A stretch of DNA of 64,000 nt from Burkholderia pseudomultivorans (GTDB taxonomy: Bacteria; Pseudomonadota; Gammaproteobacteria; Burkholderiales; Burkholderiaceae): the NCBI RefSeq assembly GCF_902499075.1, contig NZ_CABVPP010000004.1, positions 62,001-126,000 of the forward strand, written 5' to 3'. The translations under genes and the position numbers were made by a program. The notes below the pieces were generated by a model, which was not told where the DNA came from, did no database searches, and saw only the letters and a program-made list of their open reading frames with translations. The stretch's first letter is position 1; the number at the start of each line of letters is the position of its first letter. Shown piece by piece: positions 1-8,588 of this stretch.

Positions 1-360
1 CTGAACGACGCCGTCTATGCGAATGCCGCGCTGCTCGGCTGGCCGAAGTCGCAGCTCCATTCCGAACAGTTCGCCGCGACCGATACGGCCGGCCGGGCCT
101 TCACCGTCGTGCTCGCGCGCTCGGGCATCGAGCTCGAGGTGCCCGAGGACACGACGATCCTGCAGGCGATCGAGCGCGCCGGCGTAAAGATCGATTCGCT
201 GTGCCGCGAAGGCGTGTGCGGTACCTGCGAGGTTGCGATCCTCGAAGGCGAGGCCGATCACCGCGACCAGTATCTCGACGACGACGAAAAGGCCGCGCAG
301 AAGACGATCCTGCTGTGCGTCTCGCGTGCGCGCACGCCGCGCCTCGTGATCGACCTGTAA
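1..360 (+). CDS. PDR/VanB-type oxidoreductase, C-terminal part (5' end outside window)
   Basis: The frame is open from base 1, so only the last 119 residues are present. They form a plant-type [2Fe-2S] ferredoxin domain: the cluster cysteines lie in CREGVCGTC with a final Cys in LLCVSRA, and the protein ends LVIDL. This architecture (FMN/NADH reductase domain followed by a C-terminal ferredoxin) is that of the phthalate dioxygenase reductase/vanillate O-demethylase reductase family, which passes electrons from NADH to a Rieske oxygenase. The missing N-terminal two thirds and the oxygenase partner would lie upstream. The specific substrate cannot be told from this fragment. Confidence 0.85.
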   Translation: MNDAVYANAALLGWPKSQLHSEQFAATDTAGRAFTVVLARSGIELEVPEDTTILQAIERAGVKIDSLCREGVCGTCEVAILEGEADHRDQYLDDDEKAAQKTILLCVSRARTPRLVIDL

Positions 361-375
361 ATTTTTCCGCGCGCC

Positions 376-400
376 GTATCCGGTAAACTACGCCGGATAC
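376..400 (+). terminator. Possible terminator hairpin after the reductase gene
   Basis: GTATCCGG and CCGGATAC form a perfect 8-bp stem with a 9-nt loop, 16 bases after the stop codon. There is no T-run after it, so intrinsic termination is uncertain. Confidence 0.35.
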
Positions 401-432
401 AGGAACCCCGGCGCGCCGTTCCTTTTCGACGC

Positions 433-481
433 GGCGGCATCGCCCGCGGCCCGCCCTTCGCGCGCCGCGGGCGATGCCGCC
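433..481. repeat. 18-bp perfect inverted repeat upstream of the XRE-PAS gene
   Basis: Bases 433-450 are the exact reverse complement of 464-481, leaving a 13-nt loop. The stem is almost pure GC and ends 40 bases before the start codon at 522. It could be a strong terminator for upstream transcription, although no T-run follows, or a structured leader of the regulator mRNA. Confidence 0.6.
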
Positions 482-521
482 TTGTCGTCTGGCCGCGCGC
501 CGCCGTCAGAAAGAGGAATGG

Positions 522-1592
522 ATGTCCGAGGATACGTTCGCGTTCCGTCTCAAGGTGCTCCTCGAGCACAAGAAGCTGAGCCTGCAGCAAGTGGCCGACG
601 CGGTCGGCATTTCGCGGCCGGCCGTGCACAAGTGGACGCGCGGCGGCGAGATCGACTATTCCAACCTGCGCAAGCTCGCCGCGTTCCTCGACGTCAACTG
701 GGTCTGGCTGCGCTACGGCGACGATGCGGTGAAGGATCTCGGCATCGGCGCGCAGCCCGAACTGCCGATGACGGACCTGCGCCGTCGCTATACCGCCGAA
801 ATCGTGTCGAGCGAAGCGCGCATGAAGCACGCGCAGGAAGCGGCCGGCATCGTCACCTGGGAATGGAATCTCGTGTCCGACGAGCTGATCTATTCCGACA
901 ACTGCGCGAAGCTGTACGGCCGCGAGATTCACAGCAACGAGGAGTTCTGGGACATCCTGCATCCCGACGAGCGCAGCTGGCTCAACAGCCGCGCGCTGCA
1001 GGAAGCGATCGACGCGCGCAAGCCGTACGTGTGGGAGTTCCGGATCGTGCTGCCGGACGGCACCGTGCGCTGGATCGAATCGCGCACCGCGACGCTCGTC
1101 GACGATGCGGGCCGGCCGACGCGGATGGTCGGCACGACGATCGACATCAGCGCGCGCAAGTCGCTGGAACAGCAGCTGCGTGCGCAGATCGCGCTGCTCG
1201 CCGACGCCGAGCGTCTGGCCGGGCGCGGCGCGTGGCAATGGCGGCAGGCGCCCGATGAAGTGATGGTCTCGGACGAATGGTGCCGGCTGTTCGGCGTCGA
1301 GCGTGACGATGCGCCGCATCGTCATGCGCAAGTGCAGGCACGCGTGCATCCGGACGATCGCGCCGCGCGCGATGCCGCGCTGCAGGAAGCGATGACGAAG
1401 CACGGCGACTATCGCGCGTTGTACCGCGCGCTGCTGCCCGACGGCACCGTGCGGCTGATGCTCGAGCAGGGTCACGCGCGGCCCGACGACGAAGGCGACG
1501 GCGTGCGTGTGACGGCGATGTGCCGCGCAGCGGAACCCGCCGACGCGATCGCATTCGCCGCGCAACCGGCCGCGGCGACCACGCCGCACTGA
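522..1592 (+). CDS. XRE-family HTH regulator with two PAS domains
   Basis: The protein has 356 residues. An N-terminal Cro/C1-type helix-turn-helix (about residues 8-65, including LQQVADAVGISRPAVHKW) is followed by two PAS folds at about 105-215 and 230-340. Each PAS fold carries the typical PAC signature LPDGTVR, and the first ends IDISARK. This predicts a cytoplasmic DNA-binding regulator that senses a small molecule or redox state through PAS. The ATG at 522 was preferred to in-frame starts from 474 because it follows an AAGAGGAA ribosome site by four bases. No transmembrane segment or kinase domain is present, so this is a one-component sensor. The ligand and target are unknown. Confidence 0.85.
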   Translation: MSEDTFAFRLKVLLEHKKLSLQQVADAVGISRPAVHKWTRGGEIDYSNLRKLAAFLDVNWVWLRYGDDAVKDLGIGAQPELPMTDLRRRYTAEIVSSEARMKHAQEAAGIVTWEWNLVSDELIYSDNCAKLYGREIHSNEEFWDILHPDERSWLNSRALQEAIDARKPYVWEFRIVLPDGTVRWIESRTATLVDDAGRPTRMVGTTIDISARKSLEQQLRAQIALLADAERLAGRGAWQWRQAPDEVMVSDEWCRLFGVERDDAPHRHAQVQARVHPDDRAARDAALQEAMTKHGDYRALYRALLPDGTVRLMLEQGHARPDDEGDGVRVTAMCRAAEPADAIAFAAQPAAATTPH

Positions 1593-1633
1593 CGTCCGGC
1601 TGCCCGCGCATCTCGCATCGCGTACGGCGAGCG

Positions 1634-2713
1634 TCAGAGTGCGGCCGCGACCGCCTTGCCGACCGCCGTCGTATCGGCCGTGCCGCCCATGTCGGGCGTG
1701 CGCGGCCCGCTCACGAGCACCGTCTCGATCGCGCGCATGATGGCGTCGTGCGCGTCCTTGAAGCGTGCGTCGCCATCGCCGAGGAAATCCAGCATCATCG
1801 CGCCGGACCAGATCATCGCGATCGGGTTGGCGATGTTCTTGCCGAAGATGTCCGGTGCCGAGCCGTGCACGGGCTCGAACAGCGACGGAAAGGTGCGCTC
1901 CGGATTCAGGTTCGCCGATGCGGCGAGACCGATCGTACCCGTGCATGCAGGACCGAGATCCGACAGGATGTCGCCGAACAGGTTCGAGGCGACGACCACG
2001 TCGAAGCGATCCGGCTGCAGCACGAAGCGCGCCGAGAGAATGTCGATGTGCTGCTTGTCCCAGGCGATGTCGGGATAGCCGGCCGCGATCGCCGCGACGC
2101 GCTCGTCCCAGTACGGCATGCTGACCGCGATGCCGTTCGACTTGGTCGCCGCCGTGAGCTTTTTGCGCGGACGCGTATTTGCGAGCTCGAACGCGTACTT
2201 GAGGATGCGGTCGACGCCGTGACGCGTGAACACCGACTCCTGCAGCACGAATTCACGCTCGGTGCCTTCGAACATCTTGCCGCCGACCGACGTGTATTCG
2301 CCTTCGGTGTTCTCGCGCACCACGTAGAAATCGATGTCGCCGGGCTTGCGATTTGCGAGCGGGCACGGCACGCCGGGCAGCAGGCGCACCGGACGCAGGT
2401 TCACGTACTGGTCGAATTCACGGCGGAACTTCAGCAGTGAGCCCCACAGCGAAATATGGTCGGGCACCTTGTCGGGCCAGCCGACCGCGCCGAAGTAGAT
2501 CGCATCGTAGCCGCGCAGCGTTTCGAACCAGTCGTCCGGCATCATCTTGCCGTGCTGCAGGTAGTAGTCGCAGCTCGCCCACTCGAAATGCGTGAACTCG
2601 AGGTTCAGGCCGAACTTCGCGCATGCTGCTTGCAGCACGCGCACGCCTTCGGGCATCACTTCCTGGCCGATGCCGTCGCCGGCGATCGCGGCGATCTTGA
2701 ATGTCTGGGTCAT
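1634..2713 (-). CDS. ttuC: Tartrate dehydrogenase / D-malate dehydrogenase (decarboxylating)
   Basis: The 359-residue protein belongs to the isocitrate/isopropylmalate dehydrogenase superfamily. It begins with the nucleotide-fold motif IAGDGIGQEVMPEG, has the substrate segment RRE-DQYVNLRPVRL, the VVRENTEGEYTSVGG loop, and the metal-binding ASNLFGDILSDLG segment with its aspartates. The residues around YVNLRPVRLLPG and the total length fit the TtuC/DmlA branch (about 360 residues), which oxidises D-malate, tartrate or 3-isopropylmalate with NAD, Mn2+ and K+. The ATG at 2713 is preceded by GGAGAACCGGAA. It is convergent with the XRE-PAS gene. LeuB activity is less likely but not excluded. Confidence 0.85.
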   Translation of the reverse strand: MTQTFKIAAIAGDGIGQEVMPEGVRVLQAACAKFGLNLEFTHFEWASCDYYLQHGKMMPDDWFETLRGYDAIYFGAVGWPDKVPDHISLWGSLLKFRREFDQYVNLRPVRLLPGVPCPLANRKPGDIDFYVVRENTEGEYTSVGGKMFEGTEREFVLQESVFTRHGVDRILKYAFELANTRPRKKLTAATKSNGIAVSMPYWDERVAAIAAGYPDIAWDKQHIDILSARFVLQPDRFDVVVASNLFGDILSDLGPACTGTIGLAASANLNPERTFPSLFEPVHGSAPDIFGKNIANPIAMIWSGAMMLDFLGDGDARFKDAHDAIMRAIETVLVSGPRTPDMGGTADTTAVGKAVAAAL

Positions 2714-3124
2714 TTCCGGTTCTCCGTGTGTGTCGTTGGTTGCGTCTTGCGTCTGCTTCGATGCGCCGGTGTGCGGTGCTCGGTCGGCGTGCGCGCGACA
2801 TGCGCGGGTGCACGCAACGCTGGACGACAGGATGCCGGAAAGCGCGGCGCGGATAATCAGCTCAACCGGGGATTCGTCGTGCACGAATCGTGGACAATCG
2901 CGGGACGGCGAGCATCCCGCGCGCAGGAAGCGTCGCCGACCGTCGCAATCCGGTCGAAAACGCGCGCCTCGTCGGGCTCGTCGGCGGTGTCGAGCAGTTG
3001 CCGCTTTCCGTTACGCGTGTCGGCATCGATTGGTCCGATCTACGGTCGGCGCGGGCAATCGACGACTACGCGTCAATCTTCAAACCGGTCGATCGCCCTC
3101 AGTTGCACAACGAAGGCCCGCCCA
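2714..3124. other. Intergenic region with no supported gene
   Basis: About 410 bases separate the dehydrogenase start from the small exported protein. Overlapping open frames on the plus strand here have no recognisable family, no convincing ribosome site and no start that fits. It should contain the dehydrogenase promoter, but no regulatory motif was recognised. Confidence 0.5.
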
Positions 3125-3526
3125 TCATCGCGCCGGCGTGCGCACTTCCCCATCCACCCTCAGCGTGCGCGTCCCTCGCGCGACGTCGTATTCGACCGTT
3201 TGCGCGGACGTCACGGCTCCGTACGAAATGCCGTTCACGTACACCGCGCCCTGCTTCAATTCGACCTTGTCCCCGTCGACCGTCGCCGTTCCCCGCTCGC
3301 CCTTCAGCACGGCGCCGGCGCATCCCTGCGTCGAAAAGCTGCGAACCGTCGTCTCGGCGTTCGTCGACGCGCCCGGTCGGTCCGGCAACATCAGCTGCAT
3401 ACCCGGCGGCGCAGCGTTCGCCGCACGACATGGCGACGTGTCCTGGCCGCCCGCGCCATGCGCAACGCCGCAGACGATGCTGCACCCCACACCCAGCATG
3501 GCAGCCGATGATCGCAGTCCGTTCAT
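3125..3526 (-). CDS. Small exported protein of unknown function
   Basis: The 133-residue product starts at an ATG preceded by GGAGGTGGGC. Its first 25 or so residues form a Sec-type signal: a hydrophobic core rich in Ala, Gly and Val ending GVAHGAGG. The mature part has two cysteines (SPCRAA and TQGCAG) that could form a periplasmic disulfide. The remainder looks beta-rich (GTATVDGDKVELKQGAVYV). It matches no family I can name. It lies divergent from the MarR-GNAT gene, so the two may share control. Confidence 0.65.
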   Translation of the reverse strand: MNGLRSSAAMLGVGCSIVCGVAHGAGGQDTSPCRAANAAPPGMQLMLPDRPGASTNAETTVRSFSTQGCAGAVLKGERGTATVDGDKVELKQGAVYVNGISYGAVTSAQTVEYDVARGTRTLRVDGEVRTPAR

Positions 3527-3652
3527 GCCCACCTCCATTGCGTGCCCATCGATTCTTCGGATCGACGCGCGGCCGATCCTGAGCGCAAGTGTGCCTCGAA
3601 TTGCGTCGCAGACCACGCACTTCACCAGCGCGCATCGCGCCGAAAATTTCGC

Positions 3653-3697
3653 TTGATTGAGTTGCGCATCGCAACTATTATCGATTGCGACTCGCAG
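3653..3697 (+). promoter_or_regulatory. Sigma-70 promoter with MarR-type operators for the MarR-GNAT gene
   Basis: A -35-like TTGATT (3653-3658) and a -10-like TATTAT (3676-3681) are 17 bases apart. The spacer contains the palindrome GTTGCG-CAT-CGCAAC (3661-3675). A second, shorter copy (TGCG-act-CGCA, 3686-3696) sits about 23 bases downstream, roughly two helical turns. This layout suggests autorepression by the MarR domain encoded just downstream. The elements are seen directly; the regulator assignment is inferred. Confidence 0.65.
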
Positions 3698-3713
3698 CTT
3701 TCCAGGACCGATC

Positions 3714-4691
3714 ATGGACCTCGTCGACCTTCCCGCACAGCCGCGCGATGCCACCATCCTCGAGCTGCGCGACTTCTCCCGCAAACTCGTGCGCGAACTG
3801 GGGTTCATGCGCGCGACGCTAGCCGACAGCGACTGGGCGCCGTCGGCCGTTCACGCGGTGCTGGAGATCGGCATGTCGCCGGGCATCAACGCGAAGGATC
3901 TCGCGCAGATCCTCCGGCTCGACAAGTCGAACACCAGCCGACAGCTGGCGCGGCTCGAAGCGGCCGGCCTCGTCGAGCGCCGCGTCTCGAGCGGCGATGC
4001 GCGCACGGCTGCGTTGTTTCTGACCGCGGAAGGCAAAAAACTGCGCAAACGCATCGACCAGTTCGCGACCGATCAGGTGTCGAATGCGCTGCGCCGCCTG
4101 ATGCCCGCCGATCAGCAGGCGCTGCTGCGCTCGCTCGCGCTTTATGCGGACGCGCTCGCGCAGGACAATGCGGCGAGGACGACAGCTCGCAAACCCGACG
4201 CGCCGCCGATTCTCGAAGGCTATCAGCCGGGCTGCATCGGCGACATCGCCGGCCTCCATGCCCGCTTCTATGCCGAACACTGGGGATTCGGCGCCTTTTT
4301 CGAGAAGCGGGTCGCGACCGAGCTCGCGGCGTTCGCGGCCACGCTGCCGGCCGAAGGCCGCGCGCTCTGGCTCTGCATGGACGACGGCCGCGCGGTGGCG
4401 TCTCTCGCAATCGACGGCGACGCGGCGACGGGCGTCGCGCACCTGCGCTGGTTCATCGTGAGCGACGCATTGCGCGGCGTAGGCATCGGGCGTCAACTGA
4501 TGACGCGCGCGATGCGCTTCGTCGACGACTATCCATTCCGCGAGACCTACCTATGGACGTTCAAGGGTCTCGATTCGGCCCGCCATCTTTACGAGTCGTT
4601 CGGCTTTACGCTCGACAGCGAAGCTGAAGGCGCGCAATGGGGCACGACCGTCACCGAGCAGCGCTTCGTTCGGCAACGGCCGGAGCAATGA
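3714..4691 (+). CDS. Fused MarR-family regulator and GNAT acetyltransferase
   Basis: The protein has 325 residues. Residues 1-145 form a MarR winged helix: NAKDLAQILRLDKSNTSRQL is the recognition region and VERRVSSGDARTAALFLTAEG the wing. Residues about 165-320 form a GCN5-related N-acetyltransferase domain, with the acetyl-CoA loop DALRGVGIGRQLM and the late FKGLDSARHLYESFGF segment. Such HTH-GNAT fusions are a known bacterial family whose acetylated substrate is mostly unknown. The ATG at 3714 was chosen because it follows the promoter/operator array. It is divergent from the exported protein and convergent with a porin. Confidence 0.88.
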   Translation: MDLVDLPAQPRDATILELRDFSRKLVRELGFMRATLADSDWAPSAVHAVLEIGMSPGINAKDLAQILRLDKSNTSRQLARLEAAGLVERRVSSGDARTAALFLTAEGKKLRKRIDQFATDQVSNALRRLMPADQQALLRSLALYADALAQDNAARTTARKPDAPPILEGYQPGCIGDIAGLHARFYAEHWGFGAFFEKRVATELAAFAATLPAEGRALWLCMDDGRAVASLAIDGDAATGVAHLRWFIVSDALRGVGIGRQLMTRAMRFVDDYPFRETYLWTFKGLDSARHLYESFGFTLDSEAEGAQWGTTVTEQRFVRQRPEQ

Positions 4692-4740
4692 CATCGAGGG
4701 TGCGTAGCCGCGCGTTCTGTCGCCACGCGTAGCGACGCAA

Positions 4741-5910
4741 TCAAAACCGCTGGCGCATCCCGATCGCGACAATCGTCTGCGTATTCGCGCCCGCGTTCAA
4801 CCCGTAGTCGCCGATCACGGCCTGCGCGGTCACGCGCGTGCCGTCCGCGCCGAGCGTCGTTCCTGATGCGCGCTGGAACGCCGCGATCGCATAGACGTCC
4901 GTGCGCTTCGACAGCAGATAGTCGACGCCCGCATTCAGCTGGTGATAATGCGCGGCGCTCGCGCCTGCGAGCCACGTGTAGTGATATCCGATGCCCACAT
5001 TCAGCGCCGCGCCGATCCGATAGTTGGCAAACGCCGATCCGTCGTTGAAGCGCGTGCGTACCTGGAACACCGATGCGCCGTCGGGCACATACTCCGTGCG
5101 CGAGTACCCCGTGCCGACGGTCCATGCGCCGGCCGCATACTGGCCCGCGATGCGCGCGATATTGACCGCATGCGTGCTCCCGAACCCGACGTTCGCGGCC
5201 GTGTTGAACGGACTGTCCGTGCTGGCGCTCCACGTGCGCACGCCTGCATCGTTCATCGTATTGCCGCCGTTCGCCGAAAAATAGCCGGCCGCGACCGAGA
5301 ACGGTCCGTACGCGTAGCTACCCGCCACGCTCCACGTCTGCCCCGCCGACGTCGCGCCGGCCACACCGCCGAAGCCGTACAGCGCCGCGACCCGCAAACC
5401 GCCGACGAGCGGGCTCGTGTACTTGATCGCGTTGTTCACGCGCATGCTGCCGTCGTAGTTGTCGACATCGCCCGGCGGCCCGAACGTCAGCCCGAAGTAC
5501 GCGTCCTCGGTCAGCGCCGAAACGAGATCGACGAGCGGATCGTACTGACGCCCCATCCTCACCGTCCCCCAGCGCGTGCTCGACAAGCCGACGATCGCCG
5601 TGCGCCCGAACTCGCGCCCGCCTTGCGCCGCCATGCCTGTGCCGAGGCTGTAGCCGCTTTCGAGCTGGAACACCGCCGACAAGCCGCCGCCCAATTCCTC
5701 GCTGCCCTTCAAGCCCCAGCGATTGCCCGACATCGCATTGCCGAACCGGAACGCGGATCCGCTCGCGCCGTTCGCCGCAGCGGCATGGCTGACATAGGCC
5801 ACGCCGCCATCCAGCAAGCCGTAGAGCGTGACGCCGCTCTGTGCGCATGCCGCGGCGCAGCACAGTGTCGACAACGTAATCGGGAATGCGAATCGATGGA
5901 CTGGTCTCAT
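4741..5910 (-). CDS. Outer-membrane porin (Burkholderiales type)
   Basis: The 389-residue protein has a signal peptide ending ACAQ and then the mature start SGVTLYGLLDGG, which is diagnostic of the 16-stranded trimeric porins of Burkholderiales. It ends in RQRF, and a C-terminal aromatic residue is the BAM assembly signal. The loop-3 region contains the typical GRQYDPLVDL segment. It is most similar within this window to the porin at 59168-60340 (shared GRQYDP-VDL, LYGFGGVAGAT and AHY-Q-N-G-DY segments). It is divergent from a LysR gene 158 bases away, so it is probably LysR-controlled and linked to uptake of the D-aminoacylase pathway substrate. Confidence 0.93.
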   Translation of the reverse strand: MRPVHRFAFPITLSTLCCAAACAQSGVTLYGLLDGGVAYVSHAAAANGASGSAFRFGNAMSGNRWGLKGSEELGGGLSAVFQLESGYSLGTGMAAQGGREFGRTAIVGLSSTRWGTVRMGRQYDPLVDLVSALTEDAYFGLTFGPPGDVDNYDGSMRVNNAIKYTSPLVGGLRVAALYGFGGVAGATSAGQTWSVAGSYAYGPFSVAAGYFSANGGNTMNDAGVRTWSASTDSPFNTAANVGFGSTHAVNIARIAGQYAAGAWTVGTGYSRTEYVPDGASVFQVRTRFNDGSAFANYRIGAALNVGIGYHYTWLAGASAAHYHQLNAGVDYLLSKRTDVYAIAAFQRASGTTLGADGTRVTAQAVIGDYGLNAGANTQTIVAIGMRQRF

Positions 5911-6068
5911 GGTCGCGTGAGCTCGTTCGATGGTTGTGGAGGTAACGTTTTTCGCGTCGCTGCCGGCACGGATCTGCACGGCCACGCGAATATTTTTCGG
6001 TGACAATGGTCGGCGTATCAAAATCCGTCGTCCAATGACGACCCGTTTGGAATTGATGCGGAAGCGCT

Positions 6069-6971
6069 ATGAAAGTAGAAAATTCGGAACTGGAAGCGTT
6101 TGTCGCCGTCGCGGAACTGGGGACGTTCCATCGTGCGGCGGAGAAGCTGCACCTCACGCAGCCGGGGCTTTCCCGTCGCATCCAGAAACTGGAGCAGGCG
6201 CTCGGGGTCGAGTTGTTCCAGCGCACGACGCGCAGCGTGACGCTCACCGGCGTGGGCCGCCAGTTCCTGCCGATGGCGCGCGAGCAGATCGCGCAGCTGG
6301 GGATGATGCTCTCGTCGATCCAGGAAATCGCGGAGAAGCGCTACGGCAAGGTGCGCGTGTCGAGCATTCCGACCGTCGTCGCGCAACTGCTGCCGAAGGT
6401 GCTGCTTCAGTATGCAGAGAAATATCCGCTGATCGGCGTGCAGATCCTCGACGGCAATCACGACTTCGTGCTGTCGCAGGTGCGCGCGGGCATCGCCGAA
6501 TTCGGCGTGAGCCTGCATCCCGGCGACGACGAGGACCTGCTGTTCGAGCCGCTGTTTCCCGATCGCTACGTGCTGGCCGTGCATCGCGACGATCCGCTCG
6601 CGCAGGCCGACGGCGTGACGCTCGCGGAGCTGCGCCACGCGCGGCTCGTGATCGGCGGGCGCGACAGCGGCAACCGGCTGCTGCTCGAAATGCTGATGGG
6701 GCAGGAAGCCGTGCGCCTGCGCTGGTTCTACGAAGTCGAGCACATCTCGTGCGTCGCGGCGCTCGTCGCGGCCGGTGTGGGCTGCGCGATCCTGCCGCGC
6801 AGCGCGGTGGACGGCGTCGGCATGCTCGCGTCGCCCGACGTGCGTGCGGTGCCGATCACGAGCCCCGTCATCTCGCGCACGGTCGGCATCGTCCGGCATC
6901 GCGCGGTGTCGATGTCGAGCATGGCGAGCGACCTGTGCGCGCTGGTCAAGGCCGCCGCCGCGCGGGAATAA
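6069..6971 (+). CDS. LysR-type transcriptional regulator
   Basis: The 300-residue protein has the normal LTTR layout: an N-terminal winged helix (about residues 5-62, with GTFHRAAEKLHLTQPGLSRRI as the recognition helix region) followed by a two-lobed effector domain. It starts with an ATG eight bases after GGAAG-like sequence. It lies between a divergent porin and the same-strand deacylase-MFS-amidase operon, 139 bases before the latter, and probably controls both. The inducer is not evident; an N-acyl-amino acid or its product is a reasonable guess from context. Confidence 0.9.
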   Translation: MKVENSELEAFVAVAELGTFHRAAEKLHLTQPGLSRRIQKLEQALGVELFQRTTRSVTLTGVGRQFLPMAREQIAQLGMMLSSIQEIAEKRYGKVRVSSIPTVVAQLLPKVLLQYAEKYPLIGVQILDGNHDFVLSQVRAGIAEFGVSLHPGDDEDLLFEPLFPDRYVLAVHRDDPLAQADGVTLAELRHARLVIGGRDSGNRLLLEMLMGQEAVRLRWFYEVEHISCVAALVAAGVGCAILPRSAVDGVGMLASPDVRAVPITSPVISRTVGIVRHRAVSMSSMASDLCALVKAAAARE

Positions 6972-7110
6972 GCGATGCGCATGCCGGTTTGATAGCGTTC
7001 ACGCATGAATCGCGAGCAGACTCGCATTGGACGGCCGGAAATTGGCCGCAGACGATAAGTGGCAGACAGTACCGGCCCACCCCACGGCCCGGCTGCAGCA
7101 AGGAGCCACC

Positions 7111-8586
7111 ATGCATTTCGACGTCATCCTGCGCCACGGCGAACTGATCGACGGCACCGGCGCCGCCCGCTTCAGCGCCGATCTCGGCGTGCGCGGCGCA
7201 CACATCGCCGCGATCGGCGACCTGTCGCACGCGTCGGCCGATCAGGTCATCGACGTCTCGGGCCACATCGTCGCGCCCGGCTTCATCGACAGCCACACGC
7301 ACGACGATGCGTTCGTGCTGACCGATCCCGACGTCGAGCCGAAGGTCGCGCAAGGCGTGACGACCGTCGTCGCCGGCAACTGCGGGATCAGCCTCGCGCC
7401 GCTGCTGGCCGAGCATGAAGTACCGCAGCCGCTCGACCTGCTCGGCGCATGGCAGCGGTTCCGCTTTCCGAGCTTCGCCGCCTATCTCGACGCGCTCGAC
7501 GCGACGCCCGCCGCGGTCAACACGGCCGCGCTGGTCGGCCACTCGACCTTGCGCGTGCGACACGTCGCCGATCTGCAGCGCGAAGCCAATGCGGCGGAGA
7601 TCGCCGCGATGCGCGCGGACGTGCGCGAGGCGATGGCCGCGGGCGCGTTCGGCGTATCGTCGGGCACGTTCTACCCGCCCGCCGCCGCCGCGACGCAGGC
7701 CGAGCTGATCGACGTGTGCGCGCCGCTGCGCGACACCGGCGGCGTGTTCGCGACGCACCTGCGCGACGAGACCGCGCAGATCCTCGCGTCGCTCGACGAG
7801 GCGTTCGCGATCGGCCGCGCGCTCGGCGTGCGTGTCGTGCTGTCGCACCACAAGGTCGCCGGCAAGGAAAACCACGGGCGCTCGGTCGAGACGCTCGCGC
7901 GCATCGACGCGCAGCGCGCGCTGCAGCCGCTGTGCCTCGACTGCCATCCGTACACGGCCACGTCGACGATGCTGCGTGCGGATCGCATCCGCCAATCGTC
8001 GCGCGTGATGCTCGCATGGTCGAAGCCGCACCCTGAGCTGGCCGGCCGCGATTTCCACGAACTGCTGCCGCTGTTCGGCGATTCGGTCGACGCGGCGATC
8101 GACGCGCTGCGCCCGGCCGGCGCGATCTACTTCGTGATGGACGAAGGCGACGTCGAACGCATCTTCCGGCACGACCTGACGATGGTCGGCTCGGACGGAC
8201 TGCCGAACGACACGCGTCCGCATCCGCGCCTGTGGGGCACGTTCCCGCGCGTGCTCGGCGAATTCTCGCGGCGGCGCGGACTCTTTCCGCTGGAGACGGC
8301 GGTGCACAAGATGACGGGCCTCACGGCCGCGCAGTTCGGTCTTGCCGGGCGCGGCGAGCTGAAGGTCGGTCATTGCGCCGACCTCGTCGTGTTCGATCCC
8401 GAACGCGTGCTGGACCGCGCGACCTTCGAGCATCCGACGCTGCGCCCCGAAGGCATCGACCATGTTTTCGTCAACGGCCGCGCGGTGCTCGCGCATGGGC
8501 AGCACACCGGCGCACGTCCGGGCCGCGCGCTGCGCCGTCAGGCCGGCACGCCGATTCGCCACAACGACCACCTCGCGGGGAACTGA
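7111..8586 (+). CDS. N-acyl-D-amino-acid deacylase (D-aminoacylase family)
   Basis: The 491-residue protein is in the amidohydrolase superfamily. Metal-binding His62 and His64 lie in IDSHTHDD, and a conserved Cys (about 91) in VVAGNCGIS is typical of D-aminoacylases, where it bridges the zinc site. LSHHK and the late MVGSDGLPNDTRPHPR segment also fit. Family members hydrolyse N-acyl-D-amino acids to D-amino acid and carboxylate in the cytoplasm. The ATG at 7111 follows AGGAGCCACC and is preferred to starts 84 bases upstream. It is the first gene of an operon with an MFS transporter (2-base gap) and an amidase. The exact acyl substrate is unknown. Confidence 0.9.
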   Translation: MHFDVILRHGELIDGTGAARFSADLGVRGAHIAAIGDLSHASADQVIDVSGHIVAPGFIDSHTHDDAFVLTDPDVEPKVAQGVTTVVAGNCGISLAPLLAEHEVPQPLDLLGAWQRFRFPSFAAYLDALDATPAAVNTAALVGHSTLRVRHVADLQREANAAEIAAMRADVREAMAAGAFGVSSGTFYPPAAAATQAELIDVCAPLRDTGGVFATHLRDETAQILASLDEAFAIGRALGVRVVLSHHKVAGKENHGRSVETLARIDAQRALQPLCLDCHPYTATSTMLRADRIRQSSRVMLAWSKPHPELAGRDFHELLPLFGDSVDAAIDALRPAGAIYFVMDEGDVERIFRHDLTMVGSDGLPNDTRPHPRLWGTFPRVLGEFSRRRGLFPLETAVHKMTGLTAAQFGLAGRGELKVGHCADLVVFDPERVLDRATFEHPTLRPEGIDHVFVNGRAVLAHGQHTGARPGRALRRQAGTPIRHNDHLAGN

Positions 8587-8588
8587 TC

